This document shows positions 10,053-19,244 of a DNA stretch of 45,411 nt, piece by piece. The stretch's first letter is position 1. The number at the start of each line of letters is the position of its first letter. A model generated the notes under the pieces. The model made no database searches and was not told the origin of the DNA. It saw only the letters and a list, made by a program, of their open reading frames with translations. Source of the DNA: [Chlorobium] sp. 445. Its GTDB lineage: Bacteria > Bacteroidota > Chlorobiia > Chlorobiales > Thermochlorobacteraceae. The position numbers were made by a program, and so were the translations under genes. Where the stretch lies: contig NSLH01000021.1 in assembly GCA_002763895.1 (NCBI GenBank), forward strand, positions 1 through 45,411. The letters run 5' to 3'.

Positions 10053-10395
10053 AAGTGCGTTAGAGTTTGTCGAGACCGTTGGGCGGCTCTATTTTCAGTA
10101 TGGTGATCATAAAGATTTAGCAGAGAAAAAAATCAGGCATTTTCTTGATTTTATTCGCACGCATTTTTATTTGACCTCGGTTTCGTTTTCGGCAGAATTT
10201 TACACCATGCTCTCGGAAAAATCAGGCGTAGCGCTGCAGGAAATTGAACAACTCTTTAGACTTATTGAGCACGCCAACCGCTCATCAGCACTGTCTGAAG
10301 ACGATCTTTTGCGTTTGATAGATGCTATTGAGCAATTTAAAACCACCATAGCCTCTCGTGCCAATGCAGAACACGCTCTTCCAAAATCGAATTGA
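10048..10395 (+). pseudogene. C-terminal remnant of a DUF4350-type protein
   Basis: The frame LKSALEFVETVGRLYFQYG, then HKDLAEKKIRHFLDFIRTHF, matches my recall of the conserved C-terminal tail of DUF4350 proteins found between SpoIIM and MoxR genes in Bacteroidetes and Chlorobi. The N-terminal domain and membrane segment of such proteins (several hundred residues) are absent, and so is any DUF4129 gene that may also lie there. Upstream sequence belongs to SpoIIM, so a deletion has joined the two. The reading frame ends at 10395 and overlaps the MoxR start at 10358. A short protein from the ATG at 10039 could still be translated but would be out of context. Confidence 0.6.
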
Positions 10396-11329
10396 TTTAA
10401 GCACGCTCCAGCAAGCTGTCGCAGCTATCAAACGCGAACTTCGTAAAGTTCTTGTTGTCAAGATCAGATGCTTGAGCTTTTACTTGCAGCGTTGTTTGCG
10501 AATGGTCATGTGCTTATTGAGGGTGTGCCCGGCATTGCCAAAACCCTTACAGCAAAACTTTTAGCACGCACACTTTCTGTTGGATGTTCGCGCATTCAAT
10601 TTACGCCAGACCTAATGCCCTCTGATGTGATTGGGACATCGGTATTTAATCCCAAAACGGTGGAGTTTACATTTAATCAAGGTCCAATTTTCTCAAACTT
10701 TATTTTGATTGATGAAATCAATCGTGCCCCTGCAAAAACGCAATCTGCTCTCTTTGAAGTGATGGAAGAGCGTCAGGTTACGGTCGATGGACAAACCTAC
10801 CTTATGCAAAAGCCTTTTCTTGTCATTGGTACGCAAAACCCAATTGAGCAAGAAGGCACCTACCGCCTGCCTGAAGCATAACTTGACCGGTTTCTCTTCA
10901 AGATTATCATTTCTTATCCTTCGCTTGAGGCGGAGGCGCAAATTCTTCTGCAGCATCATGAACGCACACACGAGATGCCGCTTGCTATTATTGAGCCTGT
11001 GCTGAGCTCAGAGCAAATCGTGGTGTGTCAGGCGGCTGTGCGGAGCGTAAAAGTTGATTCGTTACATTGCTGCACTGACTGGTAAGACACGCACGAGCGG
11101 CGATATTTACCTTGGCGCTTCACCACGCGCTTCAATTGCCATTCTCACGGCTGCTAAAGCGATTGCTGTAATGCAAGGTCGTGATTTTCTTATCCCTGAC
11201 GACATCAAAACCGTTGCCATTCCTGCCTTGCGCCACCGCATTATTCTCACACCCGAGCGTGAAATGCAAGGCGCCTCACCTGACGATGTGCTCAAAGAGA
11301 TACTTGCTAAACTCGAAATACCACGATGA
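10358..11329 (+). pseudogene. MoxR-family AAA+ ATPase, inactivated by a stop and frame breaks
   Basis: All parts of a MoxR ATPase are recognisable: N-terminal helix ([16 protein letters not shown]), Walker A GVPGIAKT, Walker B and following [20 protein letters not shown], sensor [21 protein letters not shown], and the lid domain from RYIAALTGKTRTSGD to AKLEIPR. It is broken three times. Near 10454-10461 one base is missing (VGQDQ expected). At 10879-10881 TAA replaces an expected CAA in PEAQLDRF. Near 11053-11062 several bases are missing between VKVD and LIRYIAAL. The substitution stop in the highly conserved PEAQLDRF argues for real inactivation. MoxR proteins are thought to act as chaperones with vWA-type or DUF58 partners, and the DUF58 gene follows by ATGA overlap. 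Confidence 0.88.
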
Positions 11330-12632
11330 TCAAATTTCTGCACAGTTTTTTTCTGACGCCGCGCGACTTTACCAGTTTGGGCGCCTGTGTAACACTTTTC
11401 GTTTTCTCTTTTCAGGTATTGAGGCACTTGCTAAAGTTGCACTCTTTGTGCTCTTCACACTTGCTGTGCTCGATACCCTCCTGCTGTATTCAGCACGCAT
11501 CAAGACCCTTCCCGCATCGCGTCTTGCGCCCAAACGCTTATCTAACGGCGACGATAATATCATTACGATTACTGTTGAAAATCCTTATCCTTTCACCGCA
11601 AGTTTTTCAGTTATTGATGAGTTACCCATTCAGTTTCAGAAGCGTGATTTTCTTTATCAGCTCTCCATGCCACCGCGCACAAAAAAACGGTTTGCCTATA
11701 CGCTTCGCCCAACTACGCGCGGGGAGTATCACTTCGGCAACCTCAACATCTATGCACAGAGCGCGCTTAGCTTTGTCAGTCGCCGCTTTACGATTCAAGC
11801 TGCCACTATGGTTCCTACCTATCCTTCCTATTTGCAAATGCAGCGCTATGAACTGCTTGCTACTGCGTCACGCTCGATGGAACTTGGTCTCAAACGTATC
11901 AGGCGCATTGGACACACCCTTGAATTTGAACGCATTAAGAATTATGTCATCGGCGATGACATTCGCACCATCAATTGGAAAGCTACTGCGCGGCGCAATC
12001 AACTTATGGTTAATCAGTATCAAGATGAACGCTCGCAGCTGATTTATTGCCTCATTGATATGGGGCGTGTGATGCTTCTGGATTACGCTATCAACACCAC
12101 ACTTGCGATTTCCAACATTGCGCTCAAAAAGCAAGACCGAGCAGGCTTGATAATGTTCTCAAGCAAGATTCACTCCATAGTGCCTGCAGAACGCCGAAGC
12201 GGACAACTTGTCAAAATCATTCAGACGCTATACAACCAAGACACAAAGTTTGAAGAGTCCGATTATGAAATGCTTTTCATTACTGTGCAACGTCAAATCC
12301 ATCAGCGCGCTCTGCTTTTGCTCTTTACGAACTTTGAGACACTTTCCTCAATGCGCCGTCATCTCAAATACCTTCAACACTTGGCAGCGCGACATCTGCT
12401 TGTTACGATTTTCTTTGAGAACACTGAACTGCATACCTTGCTTGAGCGCAAGATTAAAACATTCGAGGATGCTTACATCAAAACGATTGCAGAAAAGTTT
12501 ACTTTTGAAAAACGCGAGATTGTTTTAGAACTCAACCGACACGGCATTCAATCTGTGCTCACGCCGCCTAAAAACCTTTCGCTAAGGCTCATCAACAAGT
12601 ATCTAGAACTTAAAGCGCGTGGGTTAATTTGA
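11326..12632 (+). CDS. DUF58 domain protein, frame interrupted near N-terminus
   Basis: The start at 11326 overlaps the MoxR stop (ATGA), the usual coupling of these two genes. The N-terminus MIKFLHSFFLTPRDFTSLGA leads into a hydrophobic stretch. The frame then shifts at a T4 run (11409-11412), where a fifth T would give FVFSFSGIEALAKVALFVLF. The rest is intact: two membrane helices, then the DUF58 core RRIGHTLEFERIKNYVIGDD and NWKATARRNQLMVNQYQDER, then a vWA-like C-terminal half (IYCLIDMGRVM). DUF58 proteins pair with MoxR ATPases. Here the partner is broken, so even if the shift is an error this gene is probably an orphan. A start within the long downstream frame would lack the first helix. 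Confidence 0.8.
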
Positions 12633-12666
12633 ATGCCATTGCAATTATTTGTGTTCACTGCTTGTC

Positions 12667-14798
12667 TTACTTTGTGATACCAAGTTCACGCATCATCACC
12701 GCATACTCAAATGCGATTTCTTTGAGTCGATCAAATCTGCCGCTGGCGCCGCTGTGTCCTGCTGACATATTGGTTTTAAGCAACAGTAGATTTTTGTCCT
12801 GCTTCAATGTGCGCAATTTTGCTACATATTTTGCAGGTTCCCAATACATGACTTGGCTATCGTTAAGTGATGTTGTTACAAGAATTGCCGGGTATTTTTT
12901 TGGTGCTAAGTTAGTGTAGGGGCAATACTGTTTGATGTAGTCATATTCTGCTTTGATTTTCGGATTGCCCCATTCTAAAAATTCGCCAACTGTGAGCGGC
13001 AAACTTTCATCGAGCATTGTGTTAATGACATCAACAAACGGCACGCCAAGATGTGCGACTTTGCAAATATCAGGACGCAGATTGATTACTGCACCGATGA
13101 GCAAGCCACCAGCACTTGCACCTTGAATCGCCAGTCTATTCGGTGAGGTGTATTTTTCCTTGAAGAGATGCTCTGCACATGCAATAAAATCTGTAAAGGT
13201 ATTCATTTTCTTCATCATCTTGCCGTTTTCATGCCACTCTTCGCCTAAGTCGCCGCCGCCGCGAATGTGTGCAATTGCAAACAGCATCCCACGCTCCAAC
13301 AGTGAAAGACGCGCCACACTGAACGAGGCATCCATTGAGATACCATATGAACCGTAGCCATAAAGCAATGCCGGTGCCGTTCCATCTTTTTTGAAGCCTT
13401 TTTTATAGACAAGTGAAATCGGAATTTTCGTACCATCTGAGGCTGTAGCAAAAATGCGCTCGCTTTGAAACTGCGTTTTGTCGTAGCCGCCTACGATTTC
13501 AGTTTCCTTCAAGAGTTTCTGCTCACGTGTGTCCATATTGTATTCAAACACCGATGCTGGGGTGACAAGCGATTGATAGCCGTAGCGATAAAGGTTCGTG
13601 TTAAACTCTGGATTGACATACGGATAGGCATCATAGGTTGGCTCGGGGAAAGCTATCTCGTGCGATTCTTTTGTGCTAAAGTTTATGATTTGCATCTTCA
13701 GCAGCCCAGCTTCGCGCTCGTGTATCACCAGATGATTTTTGAAGACATCAACTTCTTCGAGTTTCACACTCGGACGATGCGCCAGCACTTCTGTCCACTC
13801 CGTTGGTCTTTCGACAGGCGCAGTAACAAGACGAAAATTTTTGGCGTCTTTATTTGTGCGAATGTAAAAGAGTCCCTCACGATGCTCGACTGTGTATTTG
13901 TGTTTTTCTTCGCGTGGCAAAATCACCTTAAACTCTTCCATTGGCTTCTGGCTATCGAGATACCAAAACTCGTAGGTCTCTGAACTTGCTGAGCTACGCA
14001 AAATGTACTTCTGATCGCGCGTGCGGGAGACGAACAAACGATACAGTTCATCTTTTTCTTCGAAGAGCAATGCGTCTTTTTCAACTGGCTCACCGACTTT
14101 ATGTCGGAAGAGTTTGTGGCTACGCTTTGTAAGCGAATCTTCTTGCGTGTAGAACAGCGTTTGATTGTCAGCTGCCCACTCTGCGCCAGTTACGCGCTCA
14201 ATTTTTTCAGGATAAACTTCACCGGTCTTAAGATTTTTGATTTGCAAGAGATACTGACGAAAGCCTGTTAGATCGAGTGAATACGCCAGCAGTTCGCCGT
14301 TGTCACTTACGGCATATTCGCCCAGTGCGATAAATGGTTTGTCTTTGCCCAGTTCATTCAAATCAAGCAAAATTTCTTCTTGCCCTTCTTCCATTGACTT
14401 CTGCTTGCGGCAATAGATGCCATACTGCTTGCCTTCTTCGAAGCGTACATAATACCAGTAGTCGCCTTTTTTGTATGGCACGCTCAAATCTGTTTCTTTG
14501 ATGCGCCCTCTAATTTCTTTGTAGAGTGCTTCCTCAAAGGCTTTGATGTCAGCCGTCATCGCATCGGTGTAAGCATTTTCTTCTTCGAGATAGCGAATCA
14601 CTTCAGGATTGGATTTTTCACGCAGCCAGAAATAGTTATCTACGCGCGTCTCACCATGCAATACATCAGTTTTTGGAATTTTCTTTGCAACAGGCGGTTT
14701 TGGTGGCAGCGATTTTTTTGTGCCTCGGCTTCAGGCGTCTCTACCAGAGAGGTTAGAACAATCATTGTTAGTGTGATTAAAAGTTTGAAGTGATGCAT
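12667..14798 (-). CDS. ptrB: Oligopeptidase B (prolyl oligopeptidase family S9A); frame interrupted near N-terminus
   Basis: A serine peptidase cutting short peptides after basic residues. It has an N-terminal beta-propeller (from HGETRVDNYFWLREK) and a C-terminal alpha/beta hydrolase domain with the nucleophile in IQGASAGGLLIGA, the Asp in VTTSLNDSQVMYW and the His in SAGHSGASGRF. The YGSYGISMDASFS and IRGGGDLGEEWH segments are typical of the family. The long frame has only a TTG at 14661. Upstream, in another frame, an ATG at 14798 opens a signal-like peptide (MHHFKLLITLTMIVLTS). One more A in the A7 run (T7 at 14713-14719 on the plus strand) joins the two as AQKKSLPPKPPVAKK. The enzyme is therefore probably periplasmic, which is unusual for oligopeptidase B. 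Confidence 0.92.
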
Positions 14799-14852
14799 TG
14801 CTCAAAGAGTTAAGTTAAAATGCTTATTTGAAATTTGCGTCCCTTCATTTGC

Positions 14853-15416
14853 TTAGAGCTCAAGAAAATTTTTGAGTATGTGTTTGCCCTCGAGCGTCAT
14901 AATCGATTCAGGGTGAAACTGCACGCCGTAGAGTTTTTTTGCGGTGCACTCCATTGCCATAATAAGCCCATCATCTGTCCACGCCGTGATACTCAGCAAG
15001 GCTGGTAAGGTTTCTTGCTCTACAATCAGCGAATGGTAGCGCGTAGCTTGAAATGGATTTGCCACATCTTTGAACAGCGCACTGCCATTGTGATAAATCA
15101 TGGACACTTTGCCATGCTTTGGTTCTGGTGCTCGCACTACGTTTGCGCCTAAGGCTTCGCCGATAGATTGATGACCTAAGCATACGCCCAAGATTGGAAT
15201 TTCACCTTGCACAGCTCGAATGAGCGGTACAGAAATACCTGCTTCTTTCGGTGTGCAGGGTCCTGGAGAGATGACAATTTTTTCAGGATGCTTTTGTCGA
15301 ATGGCTTCAATTGTGAGTGCGTCATTGCGGTAGACTTCAAGCTCAGCGCCGAGTTCGCCTAAGTATTGGACAAGGTTGTAAGTGAATGAATCGTAGTTGT
15401 CAATGACAAGTATCAT
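14853..15416 (-). CDS. trpG: Glutamine amidotransferase, anthranilate/aminodeoxychorismate synthase component II
   Basis: A 187-residue class I glutamine amidotransferase. It supplies ammonia from glutamine to TrpE (tryptophan) or PabB (folate). The catalytic Cys sits in LGVCLGHQSIGEALGA, and the His-Glu pair in YGVQFHPESIMT. The N-terminus MILVIDNYDSFTYNLVQYLG is the standard family start. No TrpE or PabB partner is in the window, so TrpG and PabA cannot be told apart; one protein often serves both. It follows bchD by 41 bases on the same strand and may be co-transcribed with it. Confidence 0.93.
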   Translation of the reverse strand: MILVIDNYDSFTYNLVQYLGELGAELEVYRNDALTIEAIRQKHPEKIVISPGPCTPKEAGISVPLIRAVQGEIPILGVCLGHQSIGEALGANVVRAPEPKHGKVSMIYHNGSALFKDVANPFQATRYHSLIVEQETLPALLSITAWTDDGLIMAMECTAKKLYGVQFHPESIMTLEGKHILKNFLEL

Positions 15417-15457
15417 TTCAACAAGTTTTGCTTATTCTTTGCTTATTCAAGTTTGCA

Positions 15458-17302
15458 CTACGACAGCACCGCTTGCGTGATTTGGTCAGCACGTGCATTA
15501 GGCAGATACACGTATTTGCCATCCAGTTTTTGTGCTAACGTTTGGGCTTCACCCTTAGTAAGAAAATTCATCTGTGTATCAATCACAATCGTGTTGATAT
15601 GGCTTGAACGAATGAGCAAAGCCAGTTCATCAATTTCTTTCTGAATTTTTTCTCTGTCGTTCTGTGATTGGTCAAGTGCGGTATTTGCACGTCCATCTGT
15701 GATGAGCGCAAGCGTTGCACGCAAGTTACCTTTTGAGCGCATTTGCTCAATGGTTTTCCATGCTGTAAGTAAGGCTGCTGCTAAGGGTGTGCCGCCGCCA
15801 GTGGGCAAGATATCAAGTTCGCGTTTAGCGCGCTCAACACTCTGCGAGGGCGGCAATAGGACTTCGGCTGTCTTGCCACGAAATGCAATTAGCGCAACTT
15901 GATCACGATGAACGTAAGCATTTTGTAGGAGGCTTGCCACGGCACCCTTAGCTTGACGCATACGATTGAGCGCCATGGAGCCTGAGGAATCGACCACAAA
16001 GACGAACAGCGTGCCTGCTTTATCTCGAAAGCGCTTGATGCGCACATCATCTTTTTTGATTACCAAGCGTTTTTTTGCAGTGTGAGGTTGTGCTGCTTGA
16101 CGTGTGTGTTGCCACGGTGCTGCTGCCATTAAGGTTGGAATAAGTGCAAGTTTGCCTTCGCGCAAGTTGCCGCTGACTGCGCGAATGTATTTGCCGCGTC
16201 GCGTGTTTTCGGCTACACCACGCTTGCCAGATTTACCCTTTCGCTGCTCTGCAAATGCCAAATTCTGCAATACATCAGGCAGCTCTGTTTCAATGGTCTC
16301 TAGAAGCATCTCACTAATTTCTTCGGGCGAAGGGCGCTGTGCTTGCTCATTAGTCTGCTCATCTTGCGATTCATTTTTGTCTGATGGCGGGGCTTGCTTT
16401 GGCTGTGCTGGCGCTGGTTCATCTTCTTGTGGTTCTGGCATACGTGTGGCACGCGGCAAGAGCACCAACTTCGTTGCCAGTTTGAGATCGCTCTCGCCGA
16501 CTTCGGTCTCGCCGTTCAAAGCGGCACTTGCCATGGCCGCTTTTGCCGCAAAGACATCGACACGATTGCCTTCTACACCAAGCTCCAAAGCAGCTTGCGA
16601 TAGCGCCTCGAGCTGCTCATCATAAATGACAACTCTTCGCAAATCTTCACGTGCTGAGAAAATGAGCGCACGCAACGCTGTTTCTTCTTGATGCACATCT
16701 TCATGGTGCACTGTGTGTCCTAACTCTTTGGCACGCACGCTGCGCACCACTTCGGCACGAATCTCTGCTTCACTTTGTGCTGAAAATGGCACGATGAGTC
16801 CAATGCGGTCAAGCAGCCCCATTCTCACATCGCCGTCGCTTGGGTCGAATGTTGCAACCAGCATAAATTCGGCAGGATGCACTGCTGAGAGTCCTTCACG
16901 CTCAACGATGACCACGCCACGCGACATTACATCAATGAGTTGCGCAGAAATTGCACTATCGAGCAAATTGAGTGAATCGACATAAAGCACACCACCGTGT
17001 GCCTTTGCAAGCAATCCTTTTTCAATCAAGCGTTTGCCAGTTGCAAGTGCTGCTTCAAGGTCTAGTCCACCAAGCAAACGATCTTCTGTGGCATTGATAG
17101 GCAACTCGACAAACGGTGTATCTTCAGGCAAGATGCGAGCAAAGGCGCGTGCCAGCGTTGACTTGCCAGAGCCTACAGATGCCGGAATTGCCACACCGCC
17201 TAAAGTTGGATCAACTGCAAGCAACAGCAGCGCACGCTTTGCTAACTCCATATCAACGATTTCGCCAAAGGAGAGAGATGGCATCTCAATACAGATGTTC
17301 AA
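15458..17302 (-). CDS. bchD: Magnesium chelatase subunit D (BchD)
   Basis: This is the D subunit of the BchI-BchD-BchH complex that inserts Mg2+ into protoporphyrin IX, the first committed step of bacteriochlorophyll synthesis. The 614 residues have the expected order. First comes an AAA+ domain with P-loop SVGSGKST (about 42-49) and a Walker B-like VLYVDSLN in which the usual catalytic Glu is Ser. Then an acidic, Pro/Gln-rich linker (about 285-325). Last comes a vWA domain with MIDAS motif VDSSGSM (Asp438, Ser440, Ser442), Thr in GGGTPL and Asp in ITDGRAN. The degenerate Walker B fits D subunits, which bind but hardly hydrolyse ATP. ATRMPEPQEDEP precedes the linker as in green sulfur bacteria. 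bchI and bchH are not in this window. It is divergent from the polysaccharide cluster. Confidence 0.95.
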   Translation of the reverse strand: MNICIEMPSLSFGEIVDMELAKRALLLLAVDPTLGGVAIPASVGSGKSTLARAFARILPEDTPFVELPINATEDRLLGGLDLEAALATGKRLIEKGLLAKAHGGVLYVDSLNLLDSAISAQLIDVMSRGVVIVEREGLSAVHPAEFMLVATFDPSDGDVRMGLLDRIGLIVPFSAQSEAEIRAEVVRSVRAKELGHTVHHEDVHQEETALRALIFSAREDLRRVVIYDEQLEALSQAALELGVEGNRVDVFAAKAAMASAALNGETEVGESDLKLATKLVLLPRATRMPEPQEDEPAPAQPKQAPPSDKNESQDEQTNEQAQRPSPEEISEMLLETIETELPDVLQNLAFAEQRKGKSGKRGVAENTRRGKYIRAVSGNLREGKLALIPTLMAAAPWQHTRQAAQPHTAKKRLVIKKDDVRIKRFRDKAGTLFVFVVDSSGSMALNRMRQAKGAVASLLQNAYVHRDQVALIAFRGKTAEVLLPPSQSVERAKRELDILPTGGGTPLAAALLTAWKTIEQMRSKGNLRATLALITDGRANTALDQSQNDREKIQKEIDELALLIRSSHINTIVIDTQMNFLTKGEAQTLAQKLDGKYVYLPNARADQITQAVLS

Positions 17303-17465
17303 AAGCGATTTTTAACCAGTGCGTTATTTTTAGCCAGTTTGTCGAATTTACGTTTTCTTTTGATGTTTTGTGTTTATTTGTCTATCCAGGGTCGACTTTC
17401 TCTCCACGAGAAAATCCTAATGCTTTTTATCTTGCGCGTCTCTAAAACTCAGTGTCTCTTGCTTG
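17303..17465. promoter_or_regulatory. Divergent intergenic region bchD / polysaccharide cluster
   Basis: This 163-base non-coding gap must hold the promoters for bchD (leftward) and for the polysaccharide operon (rightward). It is T-rich with several TTTG elements, but I could not pair any with a convincing TAnnTTTG at the right spacing. Confidence 0.4.
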
Positions 17466-19221
17466 ATGACTCATTTTTTTGTTCTTGCTGCATTATTGTT
17501 CTGTGTCTTTCTTACGCATAGTCAAATGGTGCAGGGTCAAACGCCACCTGCACCAAGCGCAGATGAACGCCGCAGTTCAATTATGCGGAACTACTTTTCG
17601 GCATTCGGCAGTCAGGGACAAGGCTCACTTGACCGTCTAAATGCACTTAGCCTTGCTCCAGAGTCCTTTCAAAGTCTGCCATTGGAGGAAGCCATCAACC
17701 CGAACGAATATGTTTTGGGCTCGGGCGATGTCGTGGAAGTCAATGTTTTCGGTACTGTGCCGCTCACACTTCGCAGCATGATTTCGCCTGAAGGCTTGCT
17801 TTCGCTCAAAACGATTGGAATTTTTGAAGCCAAAGGCAAATCGCTAGCTGACCTCAAAAAGGAAGTAGAGCAAGCCGCACTGCGTCAGTACAAGAGTTCA
17901 AGTTTTGCACTTTCGCTCTATCAGCCGCGCTCGTTTTTTGTCATGGTCTCTGGTGCTGTTTCTACCAAAGGGCAGCAAATTGCCACGCCTTTAGACCGCG
18001 TCGATAAAGTCTTCTACCTTGCTAATTCACAAGGTCCGCCCCCGCCTGATGCGGCACAAGCTGTTGCCCGTCGTCTTTATCCCGAACCGGCGTCAATCGT
18101 GAAGGCTTCCCTGCGCAATATCACGCTGCGACACAGCGATGGTAGTACTGAAGCCGTTGACCTTATTCGTTACTTTATGACGGGTGACCGTCGTTTTAAT
18201 CCACGCCTGCGCGAGGGCGATGTGATTGAAGTACCGAATTTGCAGCTCGAGAATATGGATTTGGTTGGCATTGATGGTGCTGTGCAATTGCCTGCACTCT
18301 ATGAGTACTCACGTTTTGATAGTCTTTCGACACTTTACAAAATTGCACTTGGCGCCACCAAAAAATGCCGATTTAGAACATGTGCAAATCACGCGTCGCA
18401 CTCCAACTGGCTTTGAGCGGCTCACAGTCAACCTCTCTGAGATTCTCTTAGGCAAAGCGCCTGATGTACCGCTTTTGCCCAACGACCGTGTGCAAGTGCG
18501 CCTCAAAGCGCTCTCACGCGTGGGCAATGTTACCGTGAAAGGTGCAGTCGAATATCCGGGCTTCTATGCAATCGAATCGCAAAAGACAACACTTAAAGAA
18601 GTGATTGCACTCGCAGGTGGATTTACTAAAGAAGCCTTGCTGTCGGGGGCGCGCATTTTTCGCCGACCTAAATCAGAAGAGGGTGTGCCGCTGCCAGCTA
18701 ATGCGCCACAAGACCTTGACTTCATTCGCCAGCAGCTCATTCGTACCGGCGACCTTGATGCAGAAGAGGCTGCAAACTTCAATCTTGAGTTTGGCGCCCG
18801 TCGCAATTATGTCTCAGCAGACTTTCGCGCTATTTTTAGCGGTCAGCAAGAAGACCCTGTACTCGAAGATGGCGACCTTATCATCGTGCCACGTGATGCA
18901 GGCACGGTTTATGTCTTCGGACAAGTTGCTCATCCCGGTCATATCAAATACGTAGCAGGGCGCACTTACAAAGACTATATTGCGCTTGCAGGCGGTGAAA
19001 CGAACGAATCTACAGGCGATGTCCGCATTCTTAAAGCAGGCAGTTATGAATGGAAGTTTCCCAGAGAAACCACTATAGAATCAGGCGATTGGATTTTTGT
19101 ACCCAAAAAGTTTCAGAAAACTTTCGCGCAACAAATGGCAGAAATTACGCCTGTGGTGTCAATTGTCTCAACGCTGGCTACACTGGCACTCTTGATTTTC
19201 CAAGTCTTTCGCCAACCTTGA
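17466..19221 (+). CDS. Polysaccharide export protein with SLBB domains (Wza-like); frame interrupted
   Basis: The protein starts at the ATG at 17466 with a signal peptide (MTHFFVLAALLFCVFL, then VQGQ). The poly-export domain begins at YVLGSGDVVEVNVFGTVPL and is followed by several SLBB-type beta-grasp repeats (VTVKGAVEYPGFYAIES, VYVFGQVAHPGHIKYVAG). It ends in a hydrophobic helix near residue 575. Family role: outer-membrane or periplasmic conduit for exopolysaccharide, partner of the Wzz-like protein 23 bases downstream. The frame is broken at an A6 run (18360-18365): removing one A gives LGATKNADLEHVQITRR and one continuous protein of about 585 residues. The clean join argues for a sequence-length error or slippage rather than decay. 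Confidence 0.9.
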
Positions 19222-19244
19222 TTGTCAATTCTTAACGACACGCT

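Noticed and set aside
9739-10881. TAA read as glutamine (alternative genetic code)
   Set aside because: TAA is the ordinary stop of rpsT, folC and rho in the same window, so the two in-frame TAA codons are mutations, not recoding.
11181-11325. Start of the DUF58 protein inside the MoxR gene
   Set aside because: The long frame opens inside MoxR coding sequence, but the ATGA overlap at 11326 and the expected N-terminal helix support the later start plus a frame break.
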